From: Kalaharituber pfeilii
Lineage: Eukaryota; Ascomycota; Pezizomycetes; Pezizales; Pezizaceae
Length of the DNA: 64,000 nucleotides
Assembly (NCBI GenBank): GCA_015179045.1
Contig: WHUZ01000010.1
Coordinates: 186,001-250,000, forward strand
Direction of reading: 5' to 3'
Part shown: positions 55,032-64,000 of the stretch, piece after piece
Layout: each line of letters opens with the position of its first letter
Position numbering within the stretch: position 1 is the stretch's first letter
Notes under the pieces: model-generated
Databases searched by the model: none
What the model was told of the DNA's origin: nothing
The model's input: only the letters and a program-made list of their open reading frames with translations
Position numbers and translations under genes: made by a program

Positions 55032-55645
55032 ATTTTTTTTCTTTATTTTTTTTGTTTCACGCAACCCCGCTGGCGCTGTTCACTATGGCAGGGTCCCTGG
55101 GTCTAGACCCTCGATGCCGGAGGCAAGCATATCTACCTGCTTTTCCAGCGCCTGCGCTATACACGAAAATTCCGTTCCCTCCCCGCCGCACATCCCGCGG
55201 CAATAAAAATATCGTCGCTCTTCCGCTACCTTCTCTACAACCGACAGCTCACCCCCGCCCCGCCTGTTACCCGAATGGAATCCTGAATATCTTGACTAAG
55301 GAGACCTGCCTCCTTCCCCCTCTCATGCCTTCAGTGAGTGGAACAATTGTTCCACGACGTCCACCACCTCCCCATTTTCCTCTTGTTGAATAGCTTTCCT
55401 GCCCCCTTCGTGGTCCACTCAATGGATCATGTCTCCCACTTTACTCTGCCCCCCCCCCCCCCCCCTTGCGTCTTCTCCTTGGACCTCCTCAATCTTGACC
55501 ACTTCAGACCGTCCCCTCCATGACACCTCATCCGCGCCGTCCGGCATGACGAAGCTCGCTCTGCTCTGCATCCGGCCTGGAATCGACCCAAAGCCATCTT
55601 TCTTCTCCACCGCCCACCCCGTGTCCCAATCCTTCCAATGTGTCC
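55032..55645 (-). mobile_element. LINE-B-type copy, 614 bp
   Basis: T-rich run, GTTTCACGCAACCCCGC tail, then about 550 bp with a weak minus-strand frame (55419-55610) and a C-run. Flanked by CACACTCTCACA (55020-55031 and 55646-55657). Confidence 0.75.
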
Positions 55646-55696
55646 CACACTCTCACACAACTCCACTTTCGCATACTCGCACGCCTCGCACTCCCG

Positions 55697-55735
55697 GCAC
55701 TTAGGGTTCAGGGTTGGGGTTGGGGTTGGGGTAGT
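55697..55735 (+). repeat. Interstitial telomere-like repeat
   Basis: TTAGGG, TTCAGGG and three TTGGGG units in a row. Confidence 0.6.
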
Positions 55736-55779
55736 AGCGATCACCAGCCAATTGCCAATTTGGCACCTTTGCAAACCAG

Positions 55780-55838
55780 GCAGTACTTATTATATCATCA
55801 TTCTTGGTATATCGGAAACGAACCACACAACAGGCAGA
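55780..55838. repeat. 58-bp module, first copy
   Basis: GGCAGTACTTATTATATCAT through ACCACACAACAGGCA, identical over about 55 bp to the insert at 57337-57394. Its flanks here show no long direct repeat. Confidence 0.6.
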
Positions 55839-56019
55839 AGTGATAAGGGTAACCATCTTGGTACCAGAGAGCTCAGAGGGCACGCACTGCCAACAACATC
55901 AGCACCGCATGCATCATAAGCACCACAAGCACATCTCACTCTTCCTTCATTCCTCGCAAATTCCTCTTCTTCTTTCTCGCCCTCGCACCTTCGTACTGCA
56001 CCGCACCTTTGCACCGCAT

Positions 56020-56316
56020 CTCCAACGACTGCCCACCGTGGCGGAGAAGGATTCAAGGTGGAGCGAAGGGACTTCTACAGCCGGACAAAAGACTTTAACC
56101 TGGCGGAGCTACTAGACTGGGCGGAGAAGGCATAAGCGGGGTTTGGGATTTGACAGTTCCATTTTTCTGTTGGGTTTTGGATTTTGACAGTTGGGATTTG
56201 ACAGTTCCATTTTCCTTTCACATTTCTCTATTAATCTCTTCAATCTGTATCTAAACATCGCCATAGCCCTTAGGGCGGCATGCGATTAATGAAAGAAAAA
56301 AAAAAAAAAAAAAAAA
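56020..56316 (+). mobile_element. LINE-A short copy (297 bp), nearly identical to the near full-length element
   Basis: The last codons of ORF2 (L-L-D-W-A-E-K-A-stop), 3' UTR and tail match the complement of 20303-20580 with one extra A in the coding part and a 40-bp duplication in the UTR. Flanked by TTTGCACCGCAT (56008-56019 and 56317-56328). Confidence 0.9.
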
Positions 56317-56328
56317 TTTGCACCGCAT

Positions 56329-56555
56329 TGCACCTTTTGTGCCATACTCTCGCACTAATCGCCCTCATCTTTGCTCGATACGATACTTAGCATCCGCATC
56401 CAGCAGCAGAAAGGACTGTTCATCAGTAATCGATCACTGGACTCAGCAACTTCGTTTATCTATCCAAGCACTTGAAAAAGCAATAGCAACCATGGCTGAG
56501 AGCGCAAGTCCGTTTCGAGCCAGCTATGCAGCCGACCATCCAGAGGAGCGGAGGA
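56329..56555. other. Unique spacer, no gene recognised
   Basis: A short open stretch with no known motif. Confidence 0.35.
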
Positions 56556-57188
56556 CCTACAGAGGCAGACACTAAAGAGACCAGAACTTGGATGGACAGG
56601 GGGAATGGGTAGCCCTAGCAGAGGACAACATCAAATCGGCATTGAACTGTGTGAGGCGCGAGAAGGTAGTTGCGCACATCGAAAAAGTTGACCGGAACCT
56701 AGCAGCCTTCTACGAAGGCTTTCTACAACAATAACCGACAGAACACCACAGGGATCGCTATTATCCCCGGTGCTATTCTTGATAGGCGTAATGCCTGTAG
56801 TCGACGCCTCGTGCCGGAGAAACTTCACCAGGACATACGTCGACGACTTCTACAGCGTCATATCCAACAGGAACATCACATAAGGACCACCAAGGGGAGC
56901 TAGAGGAGAAGCGCGACAAGAGGGCTTCGAAATGGACTCGGGAGAGAGGGAGACGATTATCTTCGGACTCAAAGGGCCGGACTACAGAATGGCAGGCTTA
57001 CACCTAGACTGGGAACTGAAATTCACAACCCACTTCCGGAAAACTCATTGTAATGGCTAAGGCTCTAAAAGACGGAGATGAGGATATACTCCTGCTAACA
57101 GATTCCAAGGTGGCCATCCAGTACCTTAAAGCAATATCCAAAGGTCGACCGACGCCAGGAGGAGCAGCACACATAGCCAGGGGAGCCT

Positions 57189-57253
57189 TTCATATTATTT
57201 TACAGTAATTTATTTCATGTGACCCCGCTTGCAGCTGTTCGCCATGGCAGGAC
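57189..57253 (-). mobile_element. LINE-B tail-only insertion (65 bp)
   Basis: A degraded T-rich run, TTTCATGTGACCCCGCTTGC and hairpin, start GTCCTGCCATGG on the minus strand. Flanked by AGCCAGGGGAGCCT and AGCCAGGAGAGCCT (57175-57188 and 57254-57267, one mismatch). Confidence 0.85.
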
Positions 57254-57336
57254 AGCCAGGAGAGCCTGGGAAGGCAGGGTACGACGGGGGGACTAAACGT
57301 GGCAGTCATTTGGGTCAAAGGGCGCAAGGGCCTGGC

Positions 57337-57394
57337 AGTACTTATTATATCATCATTCTTGGTATATCGGAAACGAACCACACAACAGGCAAAA
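57337..57394. mobile_element. 58-bp insert with 34-bp direct repeats
   Basis: The insert AGTACTTATTATATCATCAT through CAACAGGCAAAA splits the RNase H frame of a LINE-A. A perfect 34-bp host repeat flanks it (57303-57336 and 57395-57428), beginning CAGTCATTTGGGTCAAAGGG. It has no terminal inverted repeat and no A- or T-tail. The same module occurs at 55780-55838. Confidence 0.75.
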
Positions 57395-57837
57395 CAGTCA
57401 TTTGGGTCAAAGGGCGCAAGGGCCTGGCGGGGAACGAAAAAGCAGACAGGGTGGCAAAGATAGGCACCCTGACACCATACCAGACCGAGATGATCACAGA
57501 GGCCGGACTGCGCATGCAGGGCAAGGCACGATGAGCGGAGGAGAGAGACAGACTAGGGGTAAGTTACATATCCCTAAAACGCCTAGGAGCTTAACGGCAC
57601 AGCTGGCAGGACTAATGGGGGCAAAGGCCCAAGCGAAGAGCCCAGAGTGCCGATGGTGCCAGGGAAGGGAGGAAACAACAACACACATCTGGGAAGAGTG
57701 CCGGGTATGGGGACGCTTGTTTGTGGAAATGCTAGAATGGGCGGGAAGGGACTAATTCAAACAACGGGGACATGTTGGTAGCAGGATGGGTTCATGGCAT
57801 TTCACTTCATTTCAATTCCTTTTTTTGCCTACGCTTC

Positions 57838-57869
<32 letters not shown>

Positions 57870-57902
57870 ATAACCCGCTTGTAGCACTTGGCCATGGCAG
57901 GG
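57838..57902 (-). mobile_element. LINE-B tail-only insertion (65 bp)
   Basis: Poly(T), TTAAATCACATAACCCGCTT and hairpin, start AACCCTGCCATGG on the minus strand. Flanked by the 15-bp duplication TTTTGCCTACGCTTC (57823-57837 and 57903-57917). Confidence 0.92.
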
Positions 57903-58029
57903 TTTTGCCTACGCTTCATCATAGGGGGGGTGGGGGTATTTCATTAGTCTCTTATGTACCTAATCTCACCACAGCCCGTTGGGTGGCCTGTAAATAATGA
58001 TCTTAAAAAAAAAAAAGGCAACTCAACCT

Positions 58030-59652
58030 ACTGTTACTCACACTCCCGCAACCTATTTCTTCCCGCTTCCACGATGGAATTCTGTTACGTCGGGCACGAC
58101 CTCCACAACATCCTAATGAAAGAGAAGTAATTTCGGAAGAGCATGTATTTGATGTTATTCAAGAAGTTCATTGCAGACTCGCTCATCCAGGAAAGAACAA
58201 GACATATCATGAAGTTAAAGACCGCTATTATGGTATTAATAAAGATGAGGTATGAACCATTAGTAATTTTCTAAATATAAAGCTTTAATTAATACTATAA
58301 TAGGTTATATGGATGGTCCGGCGTTGTAAAATATGCACTTTGAATAGACCATCTTCTACACGCCCTCCATTACAGCCGATTGTTGTCAATCAAACCTTTG
58401 AGCGGGTTCAAATAGACCTAATTGACATGTCAAATATACCAGACGGCGAATATAAATGGATCTTACATATGAAAGACCACTATAGCAAGTACCCTATTAT
58501 TCGAGCATTAAAGACAAAGCAAGCAGAAGGGGTAGCTAGAGAATTGCTTGTCTGGATTCAATACTTAGGACCACCTACTATTATCCAATGTGATAATGGT
58601 AATGAGTTTAGGGGCCTGTACGACAGGTAAGTACTTTTATAGATTTATAAAGTTGAGTATAAGAATATTACTAAAATTTAATTTATTAGTTACTCCAACA
58701 ATATAGTATTAAATTAATTAATGGAGCTCCTCGTGCTCCACAAACCCAAGGCCTTGTAGAACAAGGTAATTCTGTGGTTCAACGAAAACTACAAGCCTTA
58801 ATGCAAGAGCGAGGAACACAAGCATGGTCTACACTATTGACAGATATTACTATGACTATGGCAATCAATGCCCAATGTCATGAAGTACTTCGACGTTCTC
58901 CTTACGAAGTTGTATTTAATCGACGTATAGGTCAACTACCAGCCTCACGAGAATCTAGAGACAATACGAATACCCAATTCTCTTCAAATGACCCTCATGA
59001 TGAGTCTAGTAGTAGTTCTGAAGATGAACTCAATCTACCATCTCCAGCAACACTATTACATGAGTCATTTGAAGATTCTCAATTTCGACAGGAGCAGCGT
59101 GTGATTGATAATATGCTACAAAAGCAACATAGCCAAATGATGCAGGCAGTTCAGCAGCAAACAGAGCAAAATCGGGCTCATATGGCTACTCGCTATAACA
59201 ATCGTGTATCTGCTGACACCTTTGATATTGGAGAGCTAGTTACAGTCAAAATTCATCAACTGGACCGAACCCCAATTAATAATCGACGTCCTTTTGGTCT
59301 TGTGATCCATAAGATTTATGGAGATCGATATAAACTTCAAACTCGCTATGGTATTATAAATCGCTACTATTCAGCGAAATACCTTGCTAAAGTCTCACCT
59401 GAACTTCAAGTATTAGAATCTTTTCCAGCTAACACGGCACTGCCATCTATTTCCTTACGTGAAGCAGCTCGCCAGGAGCTAGGTTCAGATTTTAATATAG
59501 TACCTTTAGGAAAATGTTCATGTACAGGGTTATGTGATACTCAGCGATGTGGATGTGTTCGCAAGAATAGAGTATGTTCTATTTATTGTCATGGTGAGCA
59601 GTCTCAGAGTCAGTGCCTTAATAATCAGATTTCATCATCAACTAATAATTAG
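58030..59652 (+). pseudogene. Ginger/KRBA2-like integrase with C-terminal CXC-type Cys cluster
   Basis: Exon A (about 58030-58250) joins exon B (58305-58626) across a 54-bp GTATGA...ATAG intron in phase 0. The HHCC zinc domain is spread over both (H-C-R-L-A-H ... C-K-I-C). The DDE core shows D-L-I-D-M, C-D-N-G-N-E-F and, in exon C (about 58690-59652), G-L-V-E-Q-G-N. The C-terminus carries C-S-C-T-G-L-C ... C-G-C-V ... C-S-I-Y-C-H, a CXC-like cluster known from KRBA2-type integrases. Intron 2 (GTAAGT at 58628) ends exon B in phase 2 while exon C is open in phase 0, so this copy has a frameshift or uses splicing I could not find. The 5' end is cut near 58017 by LINE-A. AT-rich codons differ from the FUSC gene. 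Confidence 0.65.
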
Positions 59653-60820
59653 AATTTTGGTATAACTTAATCTTGTATTGAAGTTTATATTCTTGATGGA
59701 GCTGGGCAGTTTTTTTTTTTTTGGTTCCTTTAATATATTTTTTCTCATGCATTTCCTAATCTCAGTGTGTTCTATTTACTCTTATTATCTCTTCTTATTT
59801 TGCCATGATGTATTATCTAGAACTGTTAGAGAGGGAGATTAATTGCTGGAGGAGGGTTTTAGATGCTTTAATTTTTTGTTGTGTGAACTCATTTTAATTA
59901 TTGTCATTTACGGTAATTTATTGTCGCGCTTAGGAGCGAGAACATTGTCGCGCATAAATACTTAATTTTGCCGCGCGTGAATTCTAAGCATGCATGCGAA
60001 ATGAATGGCCGGGGCCAGTAGTGAATCAGCCATTTATTCAGTGGCCCGGGCCAGTAATGAATAAACTTTCGAAATGAGTGGCCCGGAACAGGGTACTTGG
60101 CACTTGCAGGGCTCTTATTATCTACTGTTTCTGGTAATACAACCACCACACTTTTCATTCTTGGCATCAACGCAATCCCTGTTACTGCCACAATATAATG
60201 CCAGAATGGCGGAGGATTCCGGAAATCTCTACCTATGAAGATAACACTCCAAAATTTCGCTTAGAGTAAGAAGAATACTAGAAGCATATTTAGTAATTTT
60301 CTCCTAGTGTTTCGGTTAACAATAATTAAGTTATGATTACAAATTGGTATTCTTAACTATAGCAGTCTAGAAGCGTAGTGAATTATTAATTAAACTGTCT
60401 GTATTATCTTCTAGTATGTGGTAAGAAGTAGCAACTTGCTACTCATATTAGCAACTTATCACCGACAGCAACTTTCAAGTGGCAACTTGTAGGTGTGTCA
60501 GTGGCAATAGGGCTGTGCTAGCACACAGTAACTGACTTATCAATTAACGCTGGTAGCAGAATGTTTCTCTATACTCAATCACTGGTAGTACGTAGAGGTA
60601 CCTAGTGGTACTTGTACTAAACCAGTGTTCGTCGGTGGGCTGGCCCATTCGCGAATCAGCCAGCCCACCGACGAATTGGCCGATTCGCGAATGGGCCTGG
60701 CCGGTTCGCGAACCGCAATGTTCGTCGGTAGGCCAGAACATATTTAACCTCCGAATATAATAAGGTCATGGAGTACCTACTTGCCAAGGAACTGGGATTC
60801 TGGTTTGGGGCACTGGAAAT
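59653..60820. other. AT-rich DNA downstream of the integrase, no gene recognised
   Basis: TTGTCGCGC-like motifs (59920-59990) and GGCCCGG/CCAGTA repeats (60008-60080) may belong to the end of the integrase-bearing transposon, but terminal repeats were not identified. Confidence 0.4.
60629..60674. repeat. Inverted repeat, 16-bp arms
   Basis: TCGTCGGTGGGCTGGC and GCCAGCCCACCGACGA enclose a 14-bp loop containing ATTCGCGAAT. Related TTCGCGAA motifs continue to 60735. Confidence 0.8.
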
Positions 60821-60834
60821 AAGTGCTCAGTGAT

Positions 60835-61351
60835 CTTCCTCTGGGGCCGCTCCAGTTCTGTGCATCTGAACACCACATGCTCAGCACTCCATGCCTCACC
60901 ACATGTGCATTGTACCTCCTCGCCACTGACCATCCTCCTCCACATAGCTCCGCCTTTTCCAGTCCGCAGCCAAGTGTAATTTGTGAGTGCTCTCCTGCCC
61001 ACTTTATGAATTTGCCCTTCTCAAACCCTGCACGCTCCCTCTCCTCTTTTCTTTTTCGAACTAACTCTTGACGCAGCCCACCCTCAGTGGCCTGCCCATC
61101 ATACCTCAGGCACATGTCACCTGGCAGTCCTGGGAGGACCTAGAGGAGAAAGGATGGAAGCAAGAAGGCGTGGAAGGCGACCCGGTCGAGTACTGGTTTG
61201 CCTGCCTCGATCTGGGGTAGCCGGGGACTGGGGGACGGAGGGCACTGGGTGTTCAAGGGTGTATGTAGATTCCATAGTTAGTTGTCTCAAACCTGGCCCG
61301 GGTATATGGGTCCCTGCCATAGGCTGGTAGCCTGGATGCGGGGTTACGTGA

Positions 61352-61380
<29 letters not shown>
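60835..61380 (+). mobile_element. Twin-primed LINE-B (5' part inverted)
   Basis: The 3' part (61111-61380, plus) matches 1769-2042 of the first LINE-B copy. The left part (60835-61110) matches 1484-1757 but on the minus strand. The whole is flanked by AAGTGCTCAGTGAT (60821-60834 and 61381-61394). About 10 bp of the element are missing at the inversion junction. This is the classic product of twin priming. Confidence 0.92.
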
Positions 61381-61384
<4 letters not shown>

Positions 61385-61394
61385 GCTCAGTGAT

Positions 61395-62848
61395 AGGACT
61401 CAAGTGTTATTGAGGCGGTAGTTGTGGTAACTACCATTTTCGGTACTATACTAATCTAGCGCTGTCGCAAACCTAGAGAGGACCTTGGCATTTCACGTGC
61501 CCTGGTAAAGGAAGGCCAGAGGAGAGGGTACTAGAAGGTTTGGCGAGTTGAAGAACTGGGAGACTACCAAAAGGGGAAGGGGGTACTTGAGAATTACGGG
61601 TATAACAAGAGGGCGAGGAGGAGGCCTTCTCTGCAGCATACAACAATCATCGTTACAAGGTTGAAGAAAGTCAGATCCATAGACCTCGTTCTATTCCAGT
61701 GATTTACTCCTTCTTCCCTCTAGTCCACTTTCCTCCTCTACAGCGCCTTGGTATGAGACTACTACCATGGGGCCTCCACACCCACTTATGGGAACCTTCC
61801 GACACTTCGAGTCTGGAGATTTCATTCAGCACTTCTTCTCAATAAACCTTCTTTATAGGAACCTTTCCATATGAAGACTACATAGGAAGCGAGAAGTCGA
61901 TTCCTTTCATATAGCTAATTTTTCGATACTTTCTCATAGCTTCAGCTAATCCTTTTCCTTTTAATCTGATGTTTTCCGCTACTAGAAAGATGAAGCAGTT
62001 GTTCTCCACATGGCTATTCCTCTATACTTTCTCATAGCCAACTTATTCTCTAGATCCAGGATTTTTAGGTCCCAACGTAATGAAACAGTTTTACAGAGTT
62101 TGTCTTGAGAGCTAGTAGGCCTTCTTCCTCCCTTCTCTCTAATGGTATGTTAGCTTAATGGATCTTGATTTCTGTCTAGAGATTCTAATCACTTGAAAGG
62201 TATCTTCATTAATGTTCTTAAGAATATACCACTAATAAGATTACAGACCTCTATTCTGAGCCTATTACAACTCTCCATTCTAAGCCTATTACAGGCCTAC
62301 GTTCTGAGCCTATCCCCCTACATTCTGAGCCTATTATAGGCCTACGCTCTAAGTCTATCCCCCTACGTTCTGAGCCTATTACAGACCCTCCGTTCTGAGC
62401 CTACTATTTAAGCTCAAATAGCCAATGTCATTGAGCAAATTTGAGTAAGTTTTTGCTCTGCAATGATATTCTATACAATGGCTAATAATTATCTAACTTT
62501 TAGATGCTTTCTATCTCATGCTAGCAAAAAGACTCTGACATGTAAGTACATCATCACTGCAGTGAAAGATTCCAACTAATTCTACTGCACAGGATATATA
62601 AGAGTACAGTTCTCTGCTTCACACTAGAATCCATCGCCTTCCCATTGGCCCATTTATATCCCCATCGCCTTCTCCCAACTGTCTATCAGTACAACTATTG
62701 TACTGCAACTTCTACAGTCATACATGAATGAGGGGCTAGATTCACATCGTTCCAACAAAGTACACCCCCAGCATGTATAAAACTTAAAGATGTTACGGAT
62801 TCACTGCAGCCGTAGAGCGGGCGGTCGGTGGATGCGCGCACAATATGC
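61395..62848. other. Unique DNA, no gene recognised
   Basis: No coding frame with motifs. It contains the minisatellite at 62249-62405. Confidence 0.4.
62249..62405. repeat. Degenerate minisatellite (TTCTGAGCCTATTACA-type)
   Basis: At least seven units share TTCTGAGCCTAT, with CCCCCTA or TACAGGCCTACG linkers of varying length. Confidence 0.8.
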
Positions 62849-64000
62849 CGGGGCCTCTCGGGGCAGGCCAGTCTGGCCTGCCCGGATGCAGGGGTATCGA
62901 CAGGGGACTGTAGACTAGCCTGCTCGGTTGCAGAGGTATCTACTAGCCGAAAAAAAAAGTATCCAGACAGGGGATAAATGCATATCATGCGCTATAGTAG
63001 TTGGCATAAACTAGCATATTTTCGTATGCTTGGCTGTGCATGTTTCATGAGACCAGTCCAAATTTCGTGGAAGTGTCCAATTTTATTATGTCAGAAGTAT
63101 CCGGACAGCTGACATAATGAATTTGGGACTTGTAACACCAACAGTCCTATACCTATGTATCAGGACAAGGAAAATAGATATAAGTCCTCTATTAGGAATA
63201 TAAAAATGGCACTGCAGGCAACCATGATAAGTACAGGTTCAGGCATTATAATGATCAGAAATTACTATTCTGATAGATCCTAAGATTTCGCGACTGCTCT
63301 TCAGGGCTTTTCTAGAAGCTTTTCCAAGACCATTCCAAGAGCTGTTCCAGAGGCTGTTCGAGCTCAAACAGCCTTCGAAAAAGTCTCCGAAACAGCCTTC
63401 GAAACAACCTCCGAAACGGCCTCCGAAACGCCTCCGAAACGGCCTCCGAAACGGCCTCCGAAGTAGCCTCCGGAACAACCTCCGGAACGACCTCCGGAAC
63501 AGCCTCAGAACAGCCTCCGCAAAAGCTTCCGGAAAAGCCTCTGGAACAGGCTACAGAAGAGCACTGCAATAGCAGTGAAAACAAGCAGTAGTGACCTACC
63601 TCCAGTGGCAGTACTCTCATCTGCACTTTATCACAACTTCAAGATTTGTAGCTGATGCATGTGAAGCTCTCAAAACTGCATTCTCAATGATGTCAGTGTA
63701 TGTTGATTTCAGTATCTTTATTATTGTAGATATTGTTTTATTGATAAAAGCTTGCTTGGGCTATTTGGTATACGAATACCTCAATGTAGGACACAATGGC
63801 TGCTCTTTTCTGGGGAGTTATTTCAGCACCTATGAGAATATTGTTATGTTACTAAGAATGATACTTGAGTTTTTACCTGGACCTTTTTTGCCTACCGTCC
63901 TTGTATATACTACCTTGTTCTTCTGTTATGTGTTTATTCTGCAGCTGTATGATAGGCCCAAATTCGTTATGTCAGCTGTCCGGAATCTGACATAATAAAA
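62849..64000. mobile_element. Mutator-like element, second copy, runs off the window
   Basis: Left terminus CGGGGCCTCTCGGGGCAGG with the same palindrome GGCAGGCCAG-T-CTGGCCTGCC, the same left arm, and the 12-bp core array (63340-63550). The core carries about 120 bp (around 63585-63710) not seen in the copy at 32222. The right arm begins near 63955 and is cut by the window end. Confidence 0.85.

Larger units (their letters stand above)
56556..58017 (+). mobile_element. Old LINE-A, heavily degenerate
   Basis: RT traces (W-V-A-L-A-E-D-N-I-K-S-A-L-N; T-Y-V-D-D-F-Y-S-V-I) at 56600-56870, a deletion that joins RT to RNase H near 57045, RNase H traces (G-N-E-K-A-D-R-V-A-K-I-G near 57430-57465) and C-R-W-C-Q-G-R-E-E-T-T-T-H. 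The tail at 57960-58017 is diverged (CACCACAGCCCGTTGGGTGG). Three other short insertions lie within it. Confidence 0.75.

Noticed and set aside
63312..63626. Arg/Phe-Leu repeat protein on the minus strand
   Set aside because: Translation of the degenerate 12-bp array in the Mutator-like core; the related copy at 32740 does not keep the frame.
1..64000. tRNA, rRNA or CRISPR features
   Set aside because: No cloverleaf, rRNA block or regularly spaced repeat array was seen; CRISPR is not expected in a fungal genome.

Overview
The window looks like a transposon-saturated nuclear segment of a filamentous ascomycete (probably Pezizomycotina; the species cannot be told from sequence). The reasons are GT-AG introns of 52 to 225 bp, a GC-rich gene for a FUSC/brefeldin-A-sensitivity-type membrane protein with a fungal domain layout, two fungal lectin types, and Tad1-like LINEs carrying APE endonuclease, reverse transcriptase (RT), RNase H and CCHC motifs.

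The likely host genes are few. Two paralogous 316-aa beta-propeller lectin-like genes (2542-3846 and 34969-36272, minus strand) lie in a segmental duplication (about 2043-9078 and 34456-40878). There is also an H-type lectin gene (14663-15670, plus) and a large FUSC-family gene (49182-52277, minus). A Ginger/KRBA2-like integrase gene (58030-59652, plus), probably broken by a phase mismatch, is a transposon remnant. Almost everything else is mobile DNA.

Two LINE groups dominate. LINE-A ends in an RNA-hairpin tail (GCC-ATA-GCCC-loop-GGGC-GGC, then GAGTAATGATAT and poly(A)). LINE-B ends in another hairpin tail (CCCTGC ... GCGGGG, then TCACGTGAAAT and poly(A)). One LINE-A copy (20303 to about 27216, minus) is nearly full length with ORF1 and ORF2 overlapping by 8 nt; the rest are 5'-truncated, nested, internally deleted or, in one LINE-B case, twin-primed. 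At least five copies of an ORF1-only (HAL1-like) element carry the LINE-A tail directly after a gag-like reading frame.

The most unusual pattern is a set of at least 13 tail-only insertions of 47-73 bp. They contain just the terminal hairpin and poly(A), are flanked by 9-15 bp target-site duplications, occur on both strands, and for LINE-B all start within a few bases of the foot of the hairpin. The segmental duplication supplies empty-site controls for several insertions. Other mobile DNA includes a 1.5-kb Mutator-like element with 9-bp duplications and arms of at least 300 bp (a second copy runs off the right end), a CACTA-like MITE nested in it, and an 846-bp long-TIR element with TA ends.

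Layout: 1-2042 LINE debris; 2043-9078 duplication copy 1 with lectin 1; 9303-13503 nested LINE stack; 13504-16371 unique DNA with the H-type lectin; 16372-19227 LINE-A; 19740-29435 LINE-A, ORF1-only and ORF1 debris; 29436-34105 TIR element and a three-level nest; 34456-40878 duplication copy 2 with lectin 2; 40879-46700 LINE-A debris; 46700-54400 unique DNA around the FUSC gene; 54486-58017 minisatellite and LINE debris; 58030-59652 integrase; 59653-64000 mostly unique DNA with a twin-primed LINE-B, a minisatellite and the second Mutator-like element.
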